Source: Polytrichum commune
Lineage: Eukaryota > Streptophyta > Polytrichopsida > Polytrichales > Polytrichaceae
Assembly (NCBI GenBank): GCA_950295325.1
Contig: OX485808.1
Coordinates: 2,604,501-2,668,500, forward strand
DNA length: 64,000 nucleotides
Direction: 5' to 3'
The translations under genes were made by a program, and so were the position numbers. Shown here piece by piece: positions 39,783-52,974 of this stretch; position 1 is the first letter of the stretch; every line of letters begins with the position of its first letter. The notes below the pieces were generated by a model that was not told the DNA's origin, did not search any database, and was given only the letters and a program-made list of their open reading frames with translations.

Positions 39783-40374
39783 CTTCTTCAAGTGAAAAAG
39801 TATATACATTATAACATTTAGAGTAACATGTTGGGATACTTTAGATGATACTCTTGTGTTCAGTATGCAAGGGGAAGATATATTTGAGCGTACTAATAGC
39901 AAGTGTCATGTGTTTACATTTTAGTATACAAAGAGTAAGATATTCTTGAGCATACTGATGCCAAGTGTCATTTGTGTACACTTTAGTCAACATGTAGACC
40001 ATTGTGTAGCATAAGCATGCACTTCATAACACTATTGAACATACTCATGCCAATATATTAGTAAGCGCACTTGAACGCCAAGTGTCATGAGTCGACACTT
40101 ATGAGGAAGTTGCTAATCATCAGTGTAACCTAGCATACACCTCAAAATAGGGTAAGTGACACTACATATTGACTAAAGTATACACAAATGAGACTTGGCA
40201 TTAGTATGCTCAAGAATATCTTCCCGTTATATATAAAAATGTAAACACATGAAACTTGCCATTAGTACACTCGAATATATCTTCCTCTTGCATACTAAAA
40301 CGCAAGAGTATCATCTCAAGTATCCAACAGGCTACTCTAAATGTCATACTATATATATTTTGCACTTAAAGAAG
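39783..40374. repeat. Long foldback element, ~215-bp arms
   Basis: 39,783-39,997 and 40,162-40,374 are inverse copies with scattered mismatches. The arm carries ATGATACTCTTG, AAGATATATT and GAGCATACTNATGCCAAGT. The ~165-bp loop has further partial copies of the arm words. No coding capacity. A transcript would form a hairpin of about 590 nt. Confidence 0.8.
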
Positions 40375-40880
40375 ATCAGTGCTCTTCTCGATTTCGTGCC
40401 GCCGGGAAGTGTAAGCTTACATCAGCGTCGGGAGGAGGTAGAAATTTTGCTCAATCAATCTCTGCATCTCTCTGAAGAAATTCCTGCATCCATCTACGCA
40501 GAATTCAACCCCAAGAATCCCATGATTATATTTGCAGCTTATATCGCAACTTATCACGATTCGGTACTTTACATTGGAGAGGGATCACGGAGGGAGCTGT
40601 GTACATGACGCAGGACGTCCTCTCAAGAGATTTCTACTTACTTGGTTCAACGTGAATCATTGCCTTAGCGTTGCGATCGAGATCGATTTGTTCTCGCCAA
40701 CAAGTGCAAAAATCAGTGCGAGGTGCCAGCTCGTCGGTGCAGGTAGGAATTTTTTTATTGTTTTCAGACATGAAGTTTCTTCAGCTCGTTTAGGTATTCA
40801 TCTCTTCATCCTCATAATTATAACGAAAAATTGCAGCACAAGGTGAAATTTTACTGCATTCTTTACATGCCAATGGGGCT
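40375..40880. other. Unassigned region between foldback and OPT duplicates
   Basis: A forward reading frame near 40,249-40,608 runs into this stretch but starts inside the foldback and shows no family motif. A donor-like CAG|GTAGGAA near 40,741 and an acceptor-like TTGTTTTCAG near 40,767 are visible. It may be decayed gene sequence or nothing. Confidence 0.3.
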
Positions 40881-40884
40881 TTGT

Positions 40885-41727
40885 ACAAGCATTGCAAACT
40901 TTCGGATGCTCAATCAAAGACTCGAGGAGCTTGGTTGTGTCAGATTTGCTTCTTTAGGGTTTTCAGAACAAGGGGCATTCTTTGATGGAGACCCTGGAGG
41001 CAGCGGGCCAGCGGTCGCCCTGATTCCCGCACCAATCTAATGCACTTCGAGCATGACCGTCGACACAGACGAACATCAAGATGCCCATGAACGAATTGGG
41101 AGAGCAGTTATTGAACTTGAAATGCTGTAAGAGTGGAGCGAGATATGCAGATCCAGTGGGAAATCTCTGTGACATGGCCAGTACAACAGTTCGCGGGGGC
41201 TTCAAATGTGCTGCAAACATCGGCCTGTTGCCAATACTAGGAGGCTTGATTTTTAGTCATGAAAGAAATTTCTGTCATCTCTCCATCGTCGAGTTGACAT
41301 AACATTGCAGCATGATGGTCATCACAGCTGAAATTTCTCCAACGTTTACAAGCTTGCTCTATAGAAGAATTTCAAACTTTTGAATGCACTTAGACCGTGA
41401 CAGACGCAGATTGCAAACGCAAACGAAAAGGAGGATGCCATGAACGAAATGGGACGGCACTCATTGAACTTGAGATAATGCTGTAGAGTCGAGAGATGGG
41501 CAAATGTAGTGGATGATCTGTCTGAAATGGTACAACAGTCCAGTGGAGCTTCAAATTTGTTCCAAATATCAACCTGTTACTAATACTAGGAGGATTGGTT
41601 TTTAGTGATGGAATTCCAGCATCTCTCCATCGTCAAATTGACATAACATTGCAGTATAAGGGTCGAGCATAATGATGGTTTGACATCACAGCTGGAATTT
41701 CTGCATCCTTCCTTACAACGATGCTCT
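40885..41727 (-). pseudogene. Two decayed copies of the OPT gene 3' end
   Basis: On the reverse strand, 40,963-41,090 encodes FMGILMFVCVDGHARSALDW and ends ECPLF-stop, parallel to the end of the intact OPT protein ([20 protein letters not shown]...GCPLF-stop). A more decayed copy near 41,398-41,480 keeps only [10 protein letters not shown]. Downstream flank words repeat too: a TGTACAAGAATGACAAACTT-like segment occurs near 40,880, 41,355 and 41,727. So the last exon plus flank exists as three tandem units of about 370-470 bp. Only the one nearest the gene is intact. Confidence 0.8.
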
Positions 41728-41851
41728 GTACAAGAATGACAAACTTTTGGATGCCTCCTGAACATTGTGCCTAATTACAGGAGCTTCCATCAAGAGTCAA
41801 GGACCGCTGGCTGGTGCTTGCTTGTATTAGACTTTAACATTGTTAGGGTTT

Positions 41852-44800
41852 TCAGAACAGGGGGCATCCTTTGATGGAGACGCCGGAGGCCGTGGGGCAG
41901 TGGGCGAGGGGGCAATGGTCACCTTGGTTCCCCCACCAAACCAACGCACTTTGAGCGTGCCCGTTGACGCAGACGAACAACAAAATGCCCATGAACGCCG
42001 TGCCAGCGTCAAGGGCAGCCGAGAGGACGTAGTTATAGCGTTTCCACCACGACTTGCGAAGGCGGAGAACGAGGCCGTTGAACACCATGCCCGTGCCTAG
42101 CCACATGATGTTGTTGACAGGTGATGCGGGGGGCATGGTGAGGCCGCCAATTAGGAGGACGGGGACGTTCACCCACCTTAGCCACGCGCATCGGGGGAAG
42201 AGCTTGGTGGCCACGTACAGTGGCACGGGGGCCAAGATTCCCGCCAGGAAGAACCAGTTGAGGTTGTTGTACACACCTTGTGGCCCGAACGTCCGTTCTG
42301 GTCCGATGAGGCCCCAGATCACGGAAGCTGTGAAGTGTACGCTCTCTCCAGGGCACGTCCAGGGGCTGCCTGGGGGCAGTCGCGCCGTGTTGCAGATGTT
42401 TGGAATAGATGTCAGCATCCACCATGATGCAATCAAGCTCGTTATGGCAGAGAGCGTGGAACCGAACACCTGAGCAGCCAAACCAAACATTCAATGTCAC
42501 TCAACTCTGTTTCTCTCATTGTCCTGGGCAATGGTAAGTACATCACATTCAGCAACTAGTTAAGAAGCTTCGTTCGCTTTGATACCTGCATGCCATCTTT
42601 CCATAAAGAGGGTGTGACTTCCGTAATCTTGTTCTCGAAGAATGTAGTAGCCATGTATGATATATTGAGAGGAAACTTGAGATGTGGAGGTTTACATCTA
42701 CCATCAAGCAATCAAGGCCGTTATGACAGAGGGTGTGGAACAGAAGACCTGAGCAGCCAATCATGGAAAATCAAACATTCAAAATCACTCCTCATGGTAA
42801 GCACACAATGTTGAACAACTAGTTTTAAGAAGCTTCATACGCTTTGAGATCTGCATCGCATTTTGAGGAATAATAGCCATGAATGGTACTGAATTGAGAG
42901 GAACCTTAAGATGTGGAGGTTTACATCTACCATGAAGCAATCAAGATCGTTACTGCACAAAGTGTGCATTCAAAAGGTCTGACCAGGGAATCATGGGAAT
43001 CAAACATTGAAAATCACTGTCTCTCAATTTCTTCATAGTGACCACATAATATTCAACAACTAGATTTAAGAAACATCGTTTGCTAAACACCTGCATCCCA
43101 TTTTGAGGAATGTTAGCCGTGAATGGAGAATTGTGAGGAAACTAGAGATGTGGAGGTTTACATCTACTATAAACCAATCAAGCTTGTTACAGCTGAGTGT
43201 GTGCAACCAAATACCTGAGCAGCCAATTGTGGGAACCAAACATGCAATTACTCTCGATCTTGTCTCTCTCACTCTCCTCATTGTCAGCACATAATATTAA
43301 ACAACTACTTTTAAAGATGCTTCATTCCTTTCTATACCTGTATCCCATATTTCCACAAAGAGGGGGTTGCCAGACGGTGTAAATTCCGCAATTTAGTTCT
43401 TGAGGAATGTTAGCCATGAGAGGCTGCTGTAGGAGGTACAGATCTGTAATTTAGGTGAACTGAGGGAAAAGAGATATCGACACTTATGTCCACCAAGAAG
43501 CAATCAATCTCAACACTGCACAGAGGAACCGAAGAAGACCTGAAGAGAAACGGGAAACCACTCTCTTGTCGCTCTCACTCTCCTGATGGTGAGCATTCAT
43601 GCTGGTCAACCAACTGATTTTAGGAGCCTAATTCGCTTTGACACAGATCTGCATGCCATCTTTCCATAAAATGCAGCCACAAGATGGGGTGGATTCTGCA
43701 AGATTTCCAGTTCTTGAGGAGTGTTGACCATCAGTGGTGACCGGACATTTCAGAGGTACAGTAGATCACGGAAGGTGAATTGAGAGAAAACTAGAGATAT
43801 GGAGGTTAATTGATGTCCAGCTACCTGAGCTGCAAACATGGTGCGAGGGGGAACCTTCATGTAATGGCCCAGTTTGAAGTCGCTCAGGAAGCTTATGGCA
43901 TTTATCAAATTGCTGCTACCGTAGACTCGGAAGCACATGTTGGCAACTGGCTTCCCAGGAAGCAAGTAGCCCATCAGATACTCGGAGATAATGCTGATAC
44001 CTGGTGCCTACACATGGACAATAAGGGCAGTCTGTGTTTCAATGCAACATAAATATTATGGATACCTACACTACCAGTTGCATTGACCAGATTAGACAGT
44101 TGTAATTAAAGATGTGGATCAGCTGCCAAGTAGATCAATATGAACCGAATCATATAATTTGATGGCTAGACAGGTGAATATGGAAGTGCAAGGCGGCCGG
44201 GGTCAACCTGATTTGCAGTAGCAACAAGCACACCAAAAGGAAGTGTGAAGACAGTGGCGATGGCACACCCTAATAGCACTCCCCACCATGGCAGCTGCAG
44301 CTGGGAGTTGTAGACCACCGTGCTCACTATAGCCAGTACCAAGGAGATGACCAGCAACAACCAGAACCAGTACTGAGGAATAGGTTTGTAGCTCTTCATC
44401 AACTGCCTATGAATGTCTTGCTTTTTGTCCCCAAATGTAGTAGCTCTTGTTCTTTGCAGAATATCCCTGTAGACATAAACAGAATTGCGGGATATTAATT
44501 TAACGTTGGAGGATTAGTTATTATAGAAAGAAAGAAAGACGAGTTCAATGTTACCACTGGTGTGAATTATATATGATGTTGCTTTATTTTTGAGTTCATC
44601 TAAGTGTATGTGTAATCCCAAACTAGGCATTCCAAAGACTACTGCCTCCTTTTGAAGTTGAACACCTTGAACGGGCATGGACAAGCCAGCCAGCACTTAT
44701 CTCCTCCAAGGGCAAGCAGCATGCACTGGAAATCAAGTGCTAGGAAGGTTACCCATCCGAGTAGTATTCTAGCTAGGATTATTACATGACATTCAGTGTA

Positions 44801-47541
44801 ATGAAATACATCCAAGGTACCTATACATAGGGTAGACATGCCCAATTTGGTTACTTATCTTAATTAGACACTTGAATTTGAGTGGTATGTGGTTAGGTGT
44901 GGCTCCAAAAACGGATACTAAAAAGACATGTGTTAGAAGAGATTGGATTACGTGCTCAAATTATGAAATCATTCTACGCTCAATAGTTGACATAATTAGG
45001 GCGCCTATATGAGCATTTAATGAGCACAAGAATCTTTACTTTGTCAATAATAAACTAGACATTCATGTGAGCTCTGAAATTTATGAGGAAAAAGGCTATG
45101 GCCTCGATGTGGATTTGCTAACCATCTCATACTAATCCTAGGAGAAGACCGAGGACTCATTGGGGAAAAATAAGCAATTTAAGTAAGACCCATCTACCTT
45201 ATGTCAGGTTTGCAAGCTTACTTTCCGTGGAAAAGGATGACATGCGTCATTGCCGCTCCAATGACTGCAAAACTCATTGCATTTGTCATGGCATACAGGA
45301 TACTCAAGTGGAGCTTACTGTAGTTTTGGTATGCTGCCATGTTCAGGGTGAGATCGGTGGACATAACCTTATGAATGTTGTACGTTGTGCCGTTGTCTGC
45401 AAACGAAGCACTTGAAACAAGAGGGAACTTGGTAGCTTCGTATATGTTTCCCCAGTACATAATTGGTATCACCACATAGAGGTAGAGCATAAAGCCCACC
45501 GCCGCATTGGCGAGGGCGAAGAAGGGAACTCCCAGGGGGCTCCCCCTGAAAGCAGAAACTGTTGCCCAGTCCAAGGCAAATGAGCCTATCCCCAGGCCTT
45601 TCAGGCCTGACCCTATCTGTTGGGCGGTCACTGATTTAGGCCAAACAAGACAGGCCACTGAAATGGCGGTCAAGGAGTTGAAGAAGTAGCCCGGCAGAAT
45701 GTAGTACGCGAAGCTGCATGCCAGGCAGATCAAGAAGAATTGGACTCGAGAGAGCCCCCTTTTGCTCTCTTTCTCATGTAGAGTCCTGCACAGCCATCCA
45801 TTTCTTGAGTTCAAGACCACGTGTGATAAACATGAAAGTAATATACTCCCAAGTCACATCACCAAAAATGGGTCAAAATAAAATTTTATCAATTTTTCTT
45901 CTTGATTAGTACATGGTGATAGGAAAAAATGGTAACCAGATTTGGTGATCTCTTGTTTGTGTAAAACATACGTTTCTAACTAGAATGACACAGAATTCAA
46001 CTAAAACATTAAAAAATAATAATAAAATAACAGGATAATGTCAGAAATTGGGGTGAAGTTCATAGGGTTGTATATCTGTTCAGCAAATTTAAGTTGCTGG
46101 TGGAAGGCAAATTAGGATTGGTTACTGTCATCTGCACAGGTTAATTATGTCGTTTTGAACAAAAACATGATCCATCGAACTCTGGCAGGCATTTTCCCCA
46201 GCAGTTCAGCTGCGGCGATCTGTTAATTCCTGTCTGTCACATATTGAGGGCCGGGATAGAGACAAGAGACTCAAAAGTGAGAATCTTACCGAAAGAGGGA
46301 CACTTGAATCAAAGTGTGAGGCCACCACATCCGAGGAGGCTCCACTAAAAACTTGTAGTAGAGACCCGCAAACCCATACCCCATAATCTGGTCACCACAT
46401 ACAGTTACTAGCTTCAAGAAGTCACAATCAAACATGGCACCAAGAAAGCATTCAAATCTTAAATCTTCAGTGGCTGTTCGCCAATTCTTAAATCATTTTG
46501 CTACATCTGACAGGTTAAATGGATGCTGAGGGTCATGAATGTCATCATCATCTCCAGGATGAATCTCTGAATTCAAACACTTGCTCAGAACTACTAATAT
46601 AATTCCTTTTGCAGGGCAGACTCTGCCACACGTGCCTTAAGTTTTGCGGGCCAAGGTAAAAGAAACTGGACCCTTAATTACATGTGCCTAAAATGCTGGG
46701 GCTCTTTTTCTTCCTGATTTTGGATTGATTTACAAGTTCAAGCCATCGGACTTGAAAATTATTCTACAAGGGGAAGTCTAGGCTTGAACTTGGAAATCAA
46801 CTCAAAACAAGTGAGCAGGAGCCAACTGATTGAGACTGTAAAGCTCCATTATTTTCGGCGCATGAACAAACGCTCAAATTCCTTCTATAATAACTTCAAA
46901 TGCCACTCACCCTACTTGCAACCTCAAAGAGCTTGATCTCAAGTTGTGTGTGGTGCTCGACCTCAAGCCATGAGACAAGTTCTGGGCAGAATTATTCAAC
47001 TTACCTGGGAAGCCATCACAAAGCACATACTTGGAACGAAATCCATCCTCCGCTTGTAGTATGCTTTCACAACATTCACCACACTTGTGCCAGACGCCCC
47101 ATGCCCAGTGTTGGCGAAGATGGTGATGAGCACATGCTCTTTGACATTAAATGGCCCCGGGTTGAGCGAGAATCTCCACTTAGTTCCAGGCACCCTCATC
47201 GATCGCCTTGGCAACACCCTGGCCATCAGATGCCCCAGTGGAAGGGCAACAATCTGAATGGAAATGGCAGAGATGTGTAGAGGCTCCGAACGGTATGTGA
47301 AGAATGTGTTGACGACGGTGATGAGGACGTTGGACAGGACACCCAGGACGAGGGTTCGGAATGTAAAGCTTGGAAGAGTTGGGTCATCCGTTGTCCCAAC
47401 AGTCAGCTCCACCTCCTCAATCTGCGAGGGCGTCTCATCATCTGATGACGATGATGTCTGGCAATGCTTCCACACCTCTGGCAAGCTTCCTGATTCACCA
47501 ACATGACCATTTTTCTCCACACTTTCTGGCATTGAGGACAA
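41852..47541 (-). CDS. Oligopeptide transporter, OPT family
   Basis: Six exons join in phase to 752 residues: 47,541-47,005, 46,387-46,290, 45,785-45,222, 44,466-44,208, 44,007-43,825, 42,469-41,852. OPT proteins are proton-coupled carriers with about 12-16 membrane spans that move small peptides, glutathione or metal chelates across the plasma membrane. Residues 1-~55 are a hydrophilic acidic N-terminus. The family signatures are both present: [10 protein letters not shown] at 127-136 and KVPPR at 537-541. Other typical segments are [33 protein letters not shown] and [15 protein letters not shown]. Length fits the plant OPT (peptide) clade rather than the shorter YSL clade, but substrate cannot be read. 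Intron 3 contains a family C MITE and intron 5 contains decayed exon copies. The start chosen is the first Met of the long open exon. Confidence 0.93.
42470..43824 (-). repeat. Intron 5 of OPT: four decayed tandem copies of the exon 6 border
   Basis: The junction of exon 6 and the intron recurs near 42,690-42,800, 42,915-43,020, 43,155-43,260 and 43,480-43,600. On the coding strand the copies near 42.75 and 43.21 kb keep GCTGCTCAG followed by GTCTTCTG or GTATTTGG, against GTGTTCGG in the real exon. They then encode [12 protein letters not shown] and [12 protein letters not shown] where the gene has [12 protein letters not shown]. All are closed by stop codons soon after. Units are about 230-350 bp. 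The two middle units share a ~45-bp deletion just after a CTGCATC-type word. Confidence 0.8.
44830..45201 (+). repeat. MITE family C copy inside OPT intron 3
   Basis: It starts GGGTAGACATGCCCAATTTG and ends GACCCATCTACCTTA, with GTGGTTAGGTGTGGCTCCAA and AAGACATGTGTTAGAAGAGA inside. It lies 20 bp from the exon 3 splice donor, antisense to the gene. Confidence 0.65.
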
Positions 47542-48000
47542 TTTAGGGATTGCTGGAGCTGGTTGTTGAATGGTGAATATTCAAGGTTGCAAGCGAGTCG
47601 AAGCGGACGATGGGAAGAAGAAGAAGAAGAACTTAGACTTGCTCTGAAACCTATCCAATCCTGCACAAGCATCCAATGCTGCCATTCATTTACTCATTCA
47701 TTTATTCATTTCTACAGTCATGAAATAGGAATGTGCAGGTGATGTATTTACTTCAAGGACTAAGACCAGACACGAGTAAGGTGAGGAATGTTAAACATGA
47801 TGATGATGATGATGATGCTTCTTCCTCTCTTTTCTTATGTAATCACTACACAGAATCGAGGTCATTATGAGAAGCAAAGCCACGAGTAAAGCGAGGCAGG
47901 TCAAACCATGATGATGCTATCTTCCTCTACTTTCTTCGTCTATCGCCATGTTCATGATGCAGAATCTAACCATTATGGCATTTCACATGGAGGACAGAAC
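47542..48000 (-). promoter_or_regulatory. OPT 5' flank with a ~120-bp duplication
   Basis: 47,770-47,870 and 47,880-47,980 are diverged direct copies: CACGAGTAAGGTGAGG / CACGAGTAAAGCGAGG, then a GATGATGATG run, a CTTCTTCCTCT stretch and GCAGAATC. This would be the leader or promoter of the OPT gene. No TATA box or start site can be assigned. Confidence 0.4.
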
Positions 48001-51000
48001 AATCATGATGAAGATTATTTGTTTAGATCAGCTACAGGCTTCATGACTGTCACCACATATCTATATTGACAAAAATTCCTGTGCATAATTCCACCTGCGA
48101 GCCCATACCCCCGGTGGAAGTGTAGAATGCCATCTATACCTGCAGGAGACGGAATCATAGCCCTGTTGGATCCATCTCAACCAACTTTCACCAGGACATC
48201 TCCCACCAACCAAGATATGATGCTTGATGATTTCGGGACCACTACTTAAGGTGATCAGGTGGGGGGTTTGAAAACCTCCAGCTTCGGATCGTAACCCAAT
48301 GCCGCTGCGAAGAGCTTATGTAGGTGGTCGATGGGTTCCAAGACCCTCCGATCAATCCGCGAGAAACTGGATTTAGGGATAATTTTCCATCTCCACCACG
48401 ACGTCCACACTCCATAAAGGAAAAAGCTGAATCTTCCAACCACGTCTAACTTGTACCGGTCTCTGAATGGACTCTGTGTCTATTCTCTTCAGACCTGAAC
48501 TTAAACTGTTCAGATGTCAGACTGTGTCCCCACTAGGGAGCGTTGGCCTGCCTTGATAGCTCTTTTCCGAGGTGGCCACCGTGTTCTCCTTCACCTCTTG
48601 ATCAAGCTCAGCTGTATGCCAAACTCTAGTGTTGGCATCACTCAAGGTCAATTTCCACCCAGAAATCACTCGATGCCATGTCCGCAGGCATTGAACTACG
48701 CCGAAGGTATGTAGTTCGACTACGAAACTACTGTAATTCTGTTTGATGCCTCTGGTCCTGATGCGGTTAAGTTGGTTTCCTAACCCTGTAATATAGGGTA
48801 AGTACTCGACGAGAATAGAAAGCCAGGTGAAATTAGAAATATCTTGTGACGGTGAATCTGCAAGCTCATAATTCATCACCACCTCGCAATCAGCTCCTAA
48901 AACCCAACGAAGCTTTCTTATCTCTGCACATTATTACAGGCAGATGATTCTTGGCAATATTTCCTTGTAAAAAATTCATATTCTTCCTTTGATCCAGATC
49001 AGCAGCAGCAGCTTGCAGAAGTTTACGAAGTCTACAAGTTGCAACACCACGTGTAGACAGTAAGTTTTTCCATGGCCAATGCGAGGCTTCATGAAAACCT
49101 CAAAAATTGCGCGGGTACACATCCAAGTACAATTTCTCTTTCAATGCAGTACTGTAAATTGGTGGCACCTCTCTTTAGAGTCAAGAAGATCAGAATTACA
49201 AAAATCTGTTGTCGTCACCATGCAGGTATGTACACAGTGTGAACTTTTCTGAAGAACAGTGACATGCTGATGAATCAAAAAGTTACAACTGCTGCATTAT
49301 CGACATGATTCGTGCTATTGGAAAGGCTGGGAGGCATGCAGTCTTCTTCATCCATCTTCTTCCCGAACTGAGTCAGTAACATGGAATATCTGGTAATGAA
49401 AGGAACTGCGTAAAGATGAGGCAATTTGTGCATTGGTCTCTCCTCACAAGGGACTCTCACTAGTACCTCAAGAAGAGGGATCTCGGTGTAAGGCCGAAAC
49501 ATACAACACCTGTAAACCCTGGGTAGGTTCACCTTTCACTTCAGGAATAGAAATCATCCTGTCATTTCTTCGCAATAATTGTAACTACTGGAAAAAGCAA
49601 GCCATACGGGTACATTCTAGTGTAAAGGTTAAGCTAGCGGCCAACTAGATGAAAGCAGTTTGAACAGCGTCACGAGTGACATCTCAACTTTCATATCGCC
49701 ATAGCCTCTTCACTGACCACAGTATCGCTTCAACCTGTTATGTGTCTTGTTTATGTGCATATTTACACATAAAACGATCTCCATTCGTACATGTATATTG
49801 TGGACACATTTGATGAACAACCCATGAGATCTGAAGCTAATTTTCCTCGCCAGATACTTACTTCGGGTGCATGCTAGACTCTTTTCGGATTCTCAAAGCT
49901 ACTACGGTATGGGAGTCACGAAACTTGTGTTGCATCAGCAAATCTACAATGAAGCATCCATCAACCAAAAAAAAAAGTTCCAGATTGAAAATCGAACCTC
50001 CCTGATTTGGTTTGGTAATGGTTATCGGAATAGGTCCTCCCAATTGTGTTCACTATTAAGTATGGAGTAGTCGAATAATATCTGAAGACCTAGTCCAATC
50101 TCTTCTAAACATGTGTCTTGATGCTGTTTGTTCTTTGAGCCTCGCCTAATCACACACCAATCAAATATATGTTCAAATATATGTGTGTGTCCGATTAAGA
50201 AAAGTAACCAAACAACACCCGCATACCTTAAGTAGCAAGGAGTTAGTTTTGTGCAGATGGTGATGATGATTATTAATTCAGCCTGAAGAACTGTAATTCA
50301 TTTGGCAAGTGGTTATCCGACTCTCTTGATGAGTCCCTGTGGAGGTCCAGTACTCCTCTTTGTCTGTTGCCAAGGACTGTACCACAAATTGCTACCACTT
50401 CTACTACTACTGCTACTGTTCCTCCAATTGTTCATCTTTGTGATGGCATGAGCTCTGAGATGCTTGCATCTGCCTTAATCTGGAAGTTGTGATGATGAAT
50501 TGTATTCAGATGCTTGGCTTACAGGCTTACACCGCTCATTCCGAATCTTCAACTTGGCCGTCACCTTCTGTGTTTGGTTTGTGTTTGTGACTTATGCAGG
50601 AAAGGCTCCGATCCCACATAAGTCATAGCCACCGTCCAGCGGCAACAGTTGAGGAGGCAGATGTGTACCTACTTACTTACTGTGATGAATGCAAGCAATC
50701 CCAATTTCTAGTTTCTTGGAAGAAGAATGAATTTGGGCATGTCAGGTAAATTTCTTTCTGTGCAGGTCTGGTTGGCGTGTCGAGTCTGCCACGTCATCTG
50801 TTAAGCGTGTTCCAACCAATCACATGGTGACGTGTGGCACTTTCTGGGCCTGTAAAAAATTTATTTGATCTGCACGTACTGGGGTACTAGATTAACATCT
50901 AGAACAGGGAAGGGGAAATGGGTAAAAACTAGAAATAAGGAAATGAAAGGTCTGTTGAAGCAGGTTTTAAGTTCAGTCCGAGGTGACTCTAAACTACCGG

Positions 51001-52970
51001 ATGATGGTGGAGAAGGACCCAAAACCGAATGGAATGGTTAACGATTCAATTTAATCCCAGCTGGGAACATTTCTTTTCACTTGAGAGAGAAACTAACCAA
51101 GTGGTCACGTGTCCTTTGTGCTCCAAAAAAATCAGTAGATAATAAAAAGGTTTTAAGGTCGAGGCATCTATAGTTGACCAGGTTCATTTAACTACTCACT
51201 AGGGTCATGTAATGTTGACATGGATGAGGTTTATATTTTTAAAGGCGAATGGAGTTAAGGTTTATGTCGTGCTAGCTTGTGATTGATTACCCTCATAAGA
51301 GTTTTGACGATTGTCATAGCCAAGCATTAGCATTTAAATAAGCGATTATGGGTCAACCTATAGATCGACTATGTGTTACCCTAACTTTACCGCTTCGAAA
51401 TTTGTAGCAATTTCCATATTCATGGAAAAAATTAGATTTTTTTTTGCGTTCTCCTTAGAATTTGTTTCTCTTTGCAAGAAAAATAGTTCCTTGCTATTAC
51501 TCCTCCTAAACATATGCGAATCCTCTTATTTTATAGCTTATTAGGTACTGAGGCCTTAAAGCATCACCTTCCTTCTGGTGGCACCTATTTTTAATCCTTA
51601 AGTCGTCAATAGGTGAGTGCAAGGCAGCTATCGAGTACATCACTGTTAAAATTGATCAATCATATGCATCATTAAGTATAAATAGCACCACTTTGGTCAT
51701 TCATAAAAGCGGTGTAAGAAGGATACAAGAACATTTTTAGGAGAGCACCAACTTTAGCCAATCACAATGGCTAATTGGAGATCTATATGCTCAACGACAT
51801 GGTGTAAGAAGCAATCCACAAAAGGGGAACAACACCTTCATTTAATAAAAGACCCTTACTCGCAATAAGGTTGATTTTGTGGAGAGAGAGAGAGAGAGAG
51901 AGAGAGCCCGTTCAACCCACCCTTGGTATTATGTCCACTAAACATAATATTAGTGGTGCAGGTTTACTAACCCCTCTCGGGGTGGGCACTATAGTAACCA
52001 GGGTAACCAAACTGACCCCTTAAGATGACTTTGAGAATTTATGTAGGTTGCATATGAATTTTTTTTAATATTGGTAGACTCTGTAGCGACTTGCTAGTCT
52101 ATGGATTTTTTTGAAAATGTTCTGCGCTATCTAGCTTGCCTGAAATAGCAGAAGCCTCTTAACTTGGCGCTTTAACGGCTCAGTACCTTAGATGCCTCAA
52201 CCTTAAGTTACAGAGAGTGGCAGTTGACACCTTCTGAGTGAGCACGTGTGGGTGATAAGTAATTCAGAGAATGGGTTCTGATATGATGCCAGGTGATAAA
52301 TTCATGATTTCTCGTGCTACCAAGAACATTGCTGCAGAGGCTTTCTTAATTGTCAGATAAGCAAAGTACGTTCACAGAAATGTAAGTGATCAGCTTGGAG
52401 ATGTCAGATTGAGGAGCCTACATGCTTGTCCTGTGCACTGAATTCATCATCTGGAAATCAGGTTTCATCGAACATCAAGGTCGGATCACATTCAGGTCAG
52501 AGTAGTTATTCCTTGCTCACAAACCCAATCTGAACAGAATTTCTAACATAATTTTATATATCAAGTACGCACAAAACCTTTCACTACTTTGAAACACAGT
52601 AGCAATCAACTGTGAAGCCAGTTGATGCCGCATGGCGTAAGTTCTTCAGAAAAGACTTCTAAAGAATTACTGTGGTGCAAAACTTTTTCAGGAAATGATA
52701 AGCCTGGATAAAATGAGTCTACACCAGTCTTCCACCATTCATCCCAAAGGCCAGGCTTGAACCTGTCGCACATGAAAGCAATGAACGGTGAGAATCGACT
52801 GCAAGTTACAGATGAGCTGGTGAAGTTTGTGAAATAACCGGTTGAAATTCAAGACTTCGGGAAAATTACCCATCATTTTAGAGGAATCTATGGAATACAC
52901 AAATGTTATATATAACACTTAAGATATTTCAACCACTCATCCGAGGGTGTAAAGGAGCACCAATAGTGGG
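48001..52970. other. Intergenic, no gene recognised
   Basis: Short frames only. The longest (reverse, 48,517-48,882, 121 residues) has no recognisable motif. A partial family C copy lies at 50,030-50,232 and a (GA)n microsatellite at 51,881-51,906. Confidence 0.5.
50030..50232 (-). repeat. MITE family C, partial reverse copy
   Basis: Family words in order: TCCTCCCAATTGTGTTCACT, GACCTAGTCCAATCTCTTCT, AAACATGTGTCTTGATGC and a terminal CATACCTTAAG. The other end is missing. Confidence 0.5.
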
Positions 52971-52974
52971 AGTG

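Noticed and set aside
42033-42500. 155-residue reverse frame and similar frames at 42,549 and 43,066 sharing GCSG...LD..MVD
   Set aside because: These are an out-of-frame reading of OPT exon 6 and its decayed copies; the true frame is supported by OPT motifs and splice phases.
48517-48882. 121-residue reverse frame
   Set aside because: No recognisable motif, no splice partners, and surrounded by non-coding DNA.
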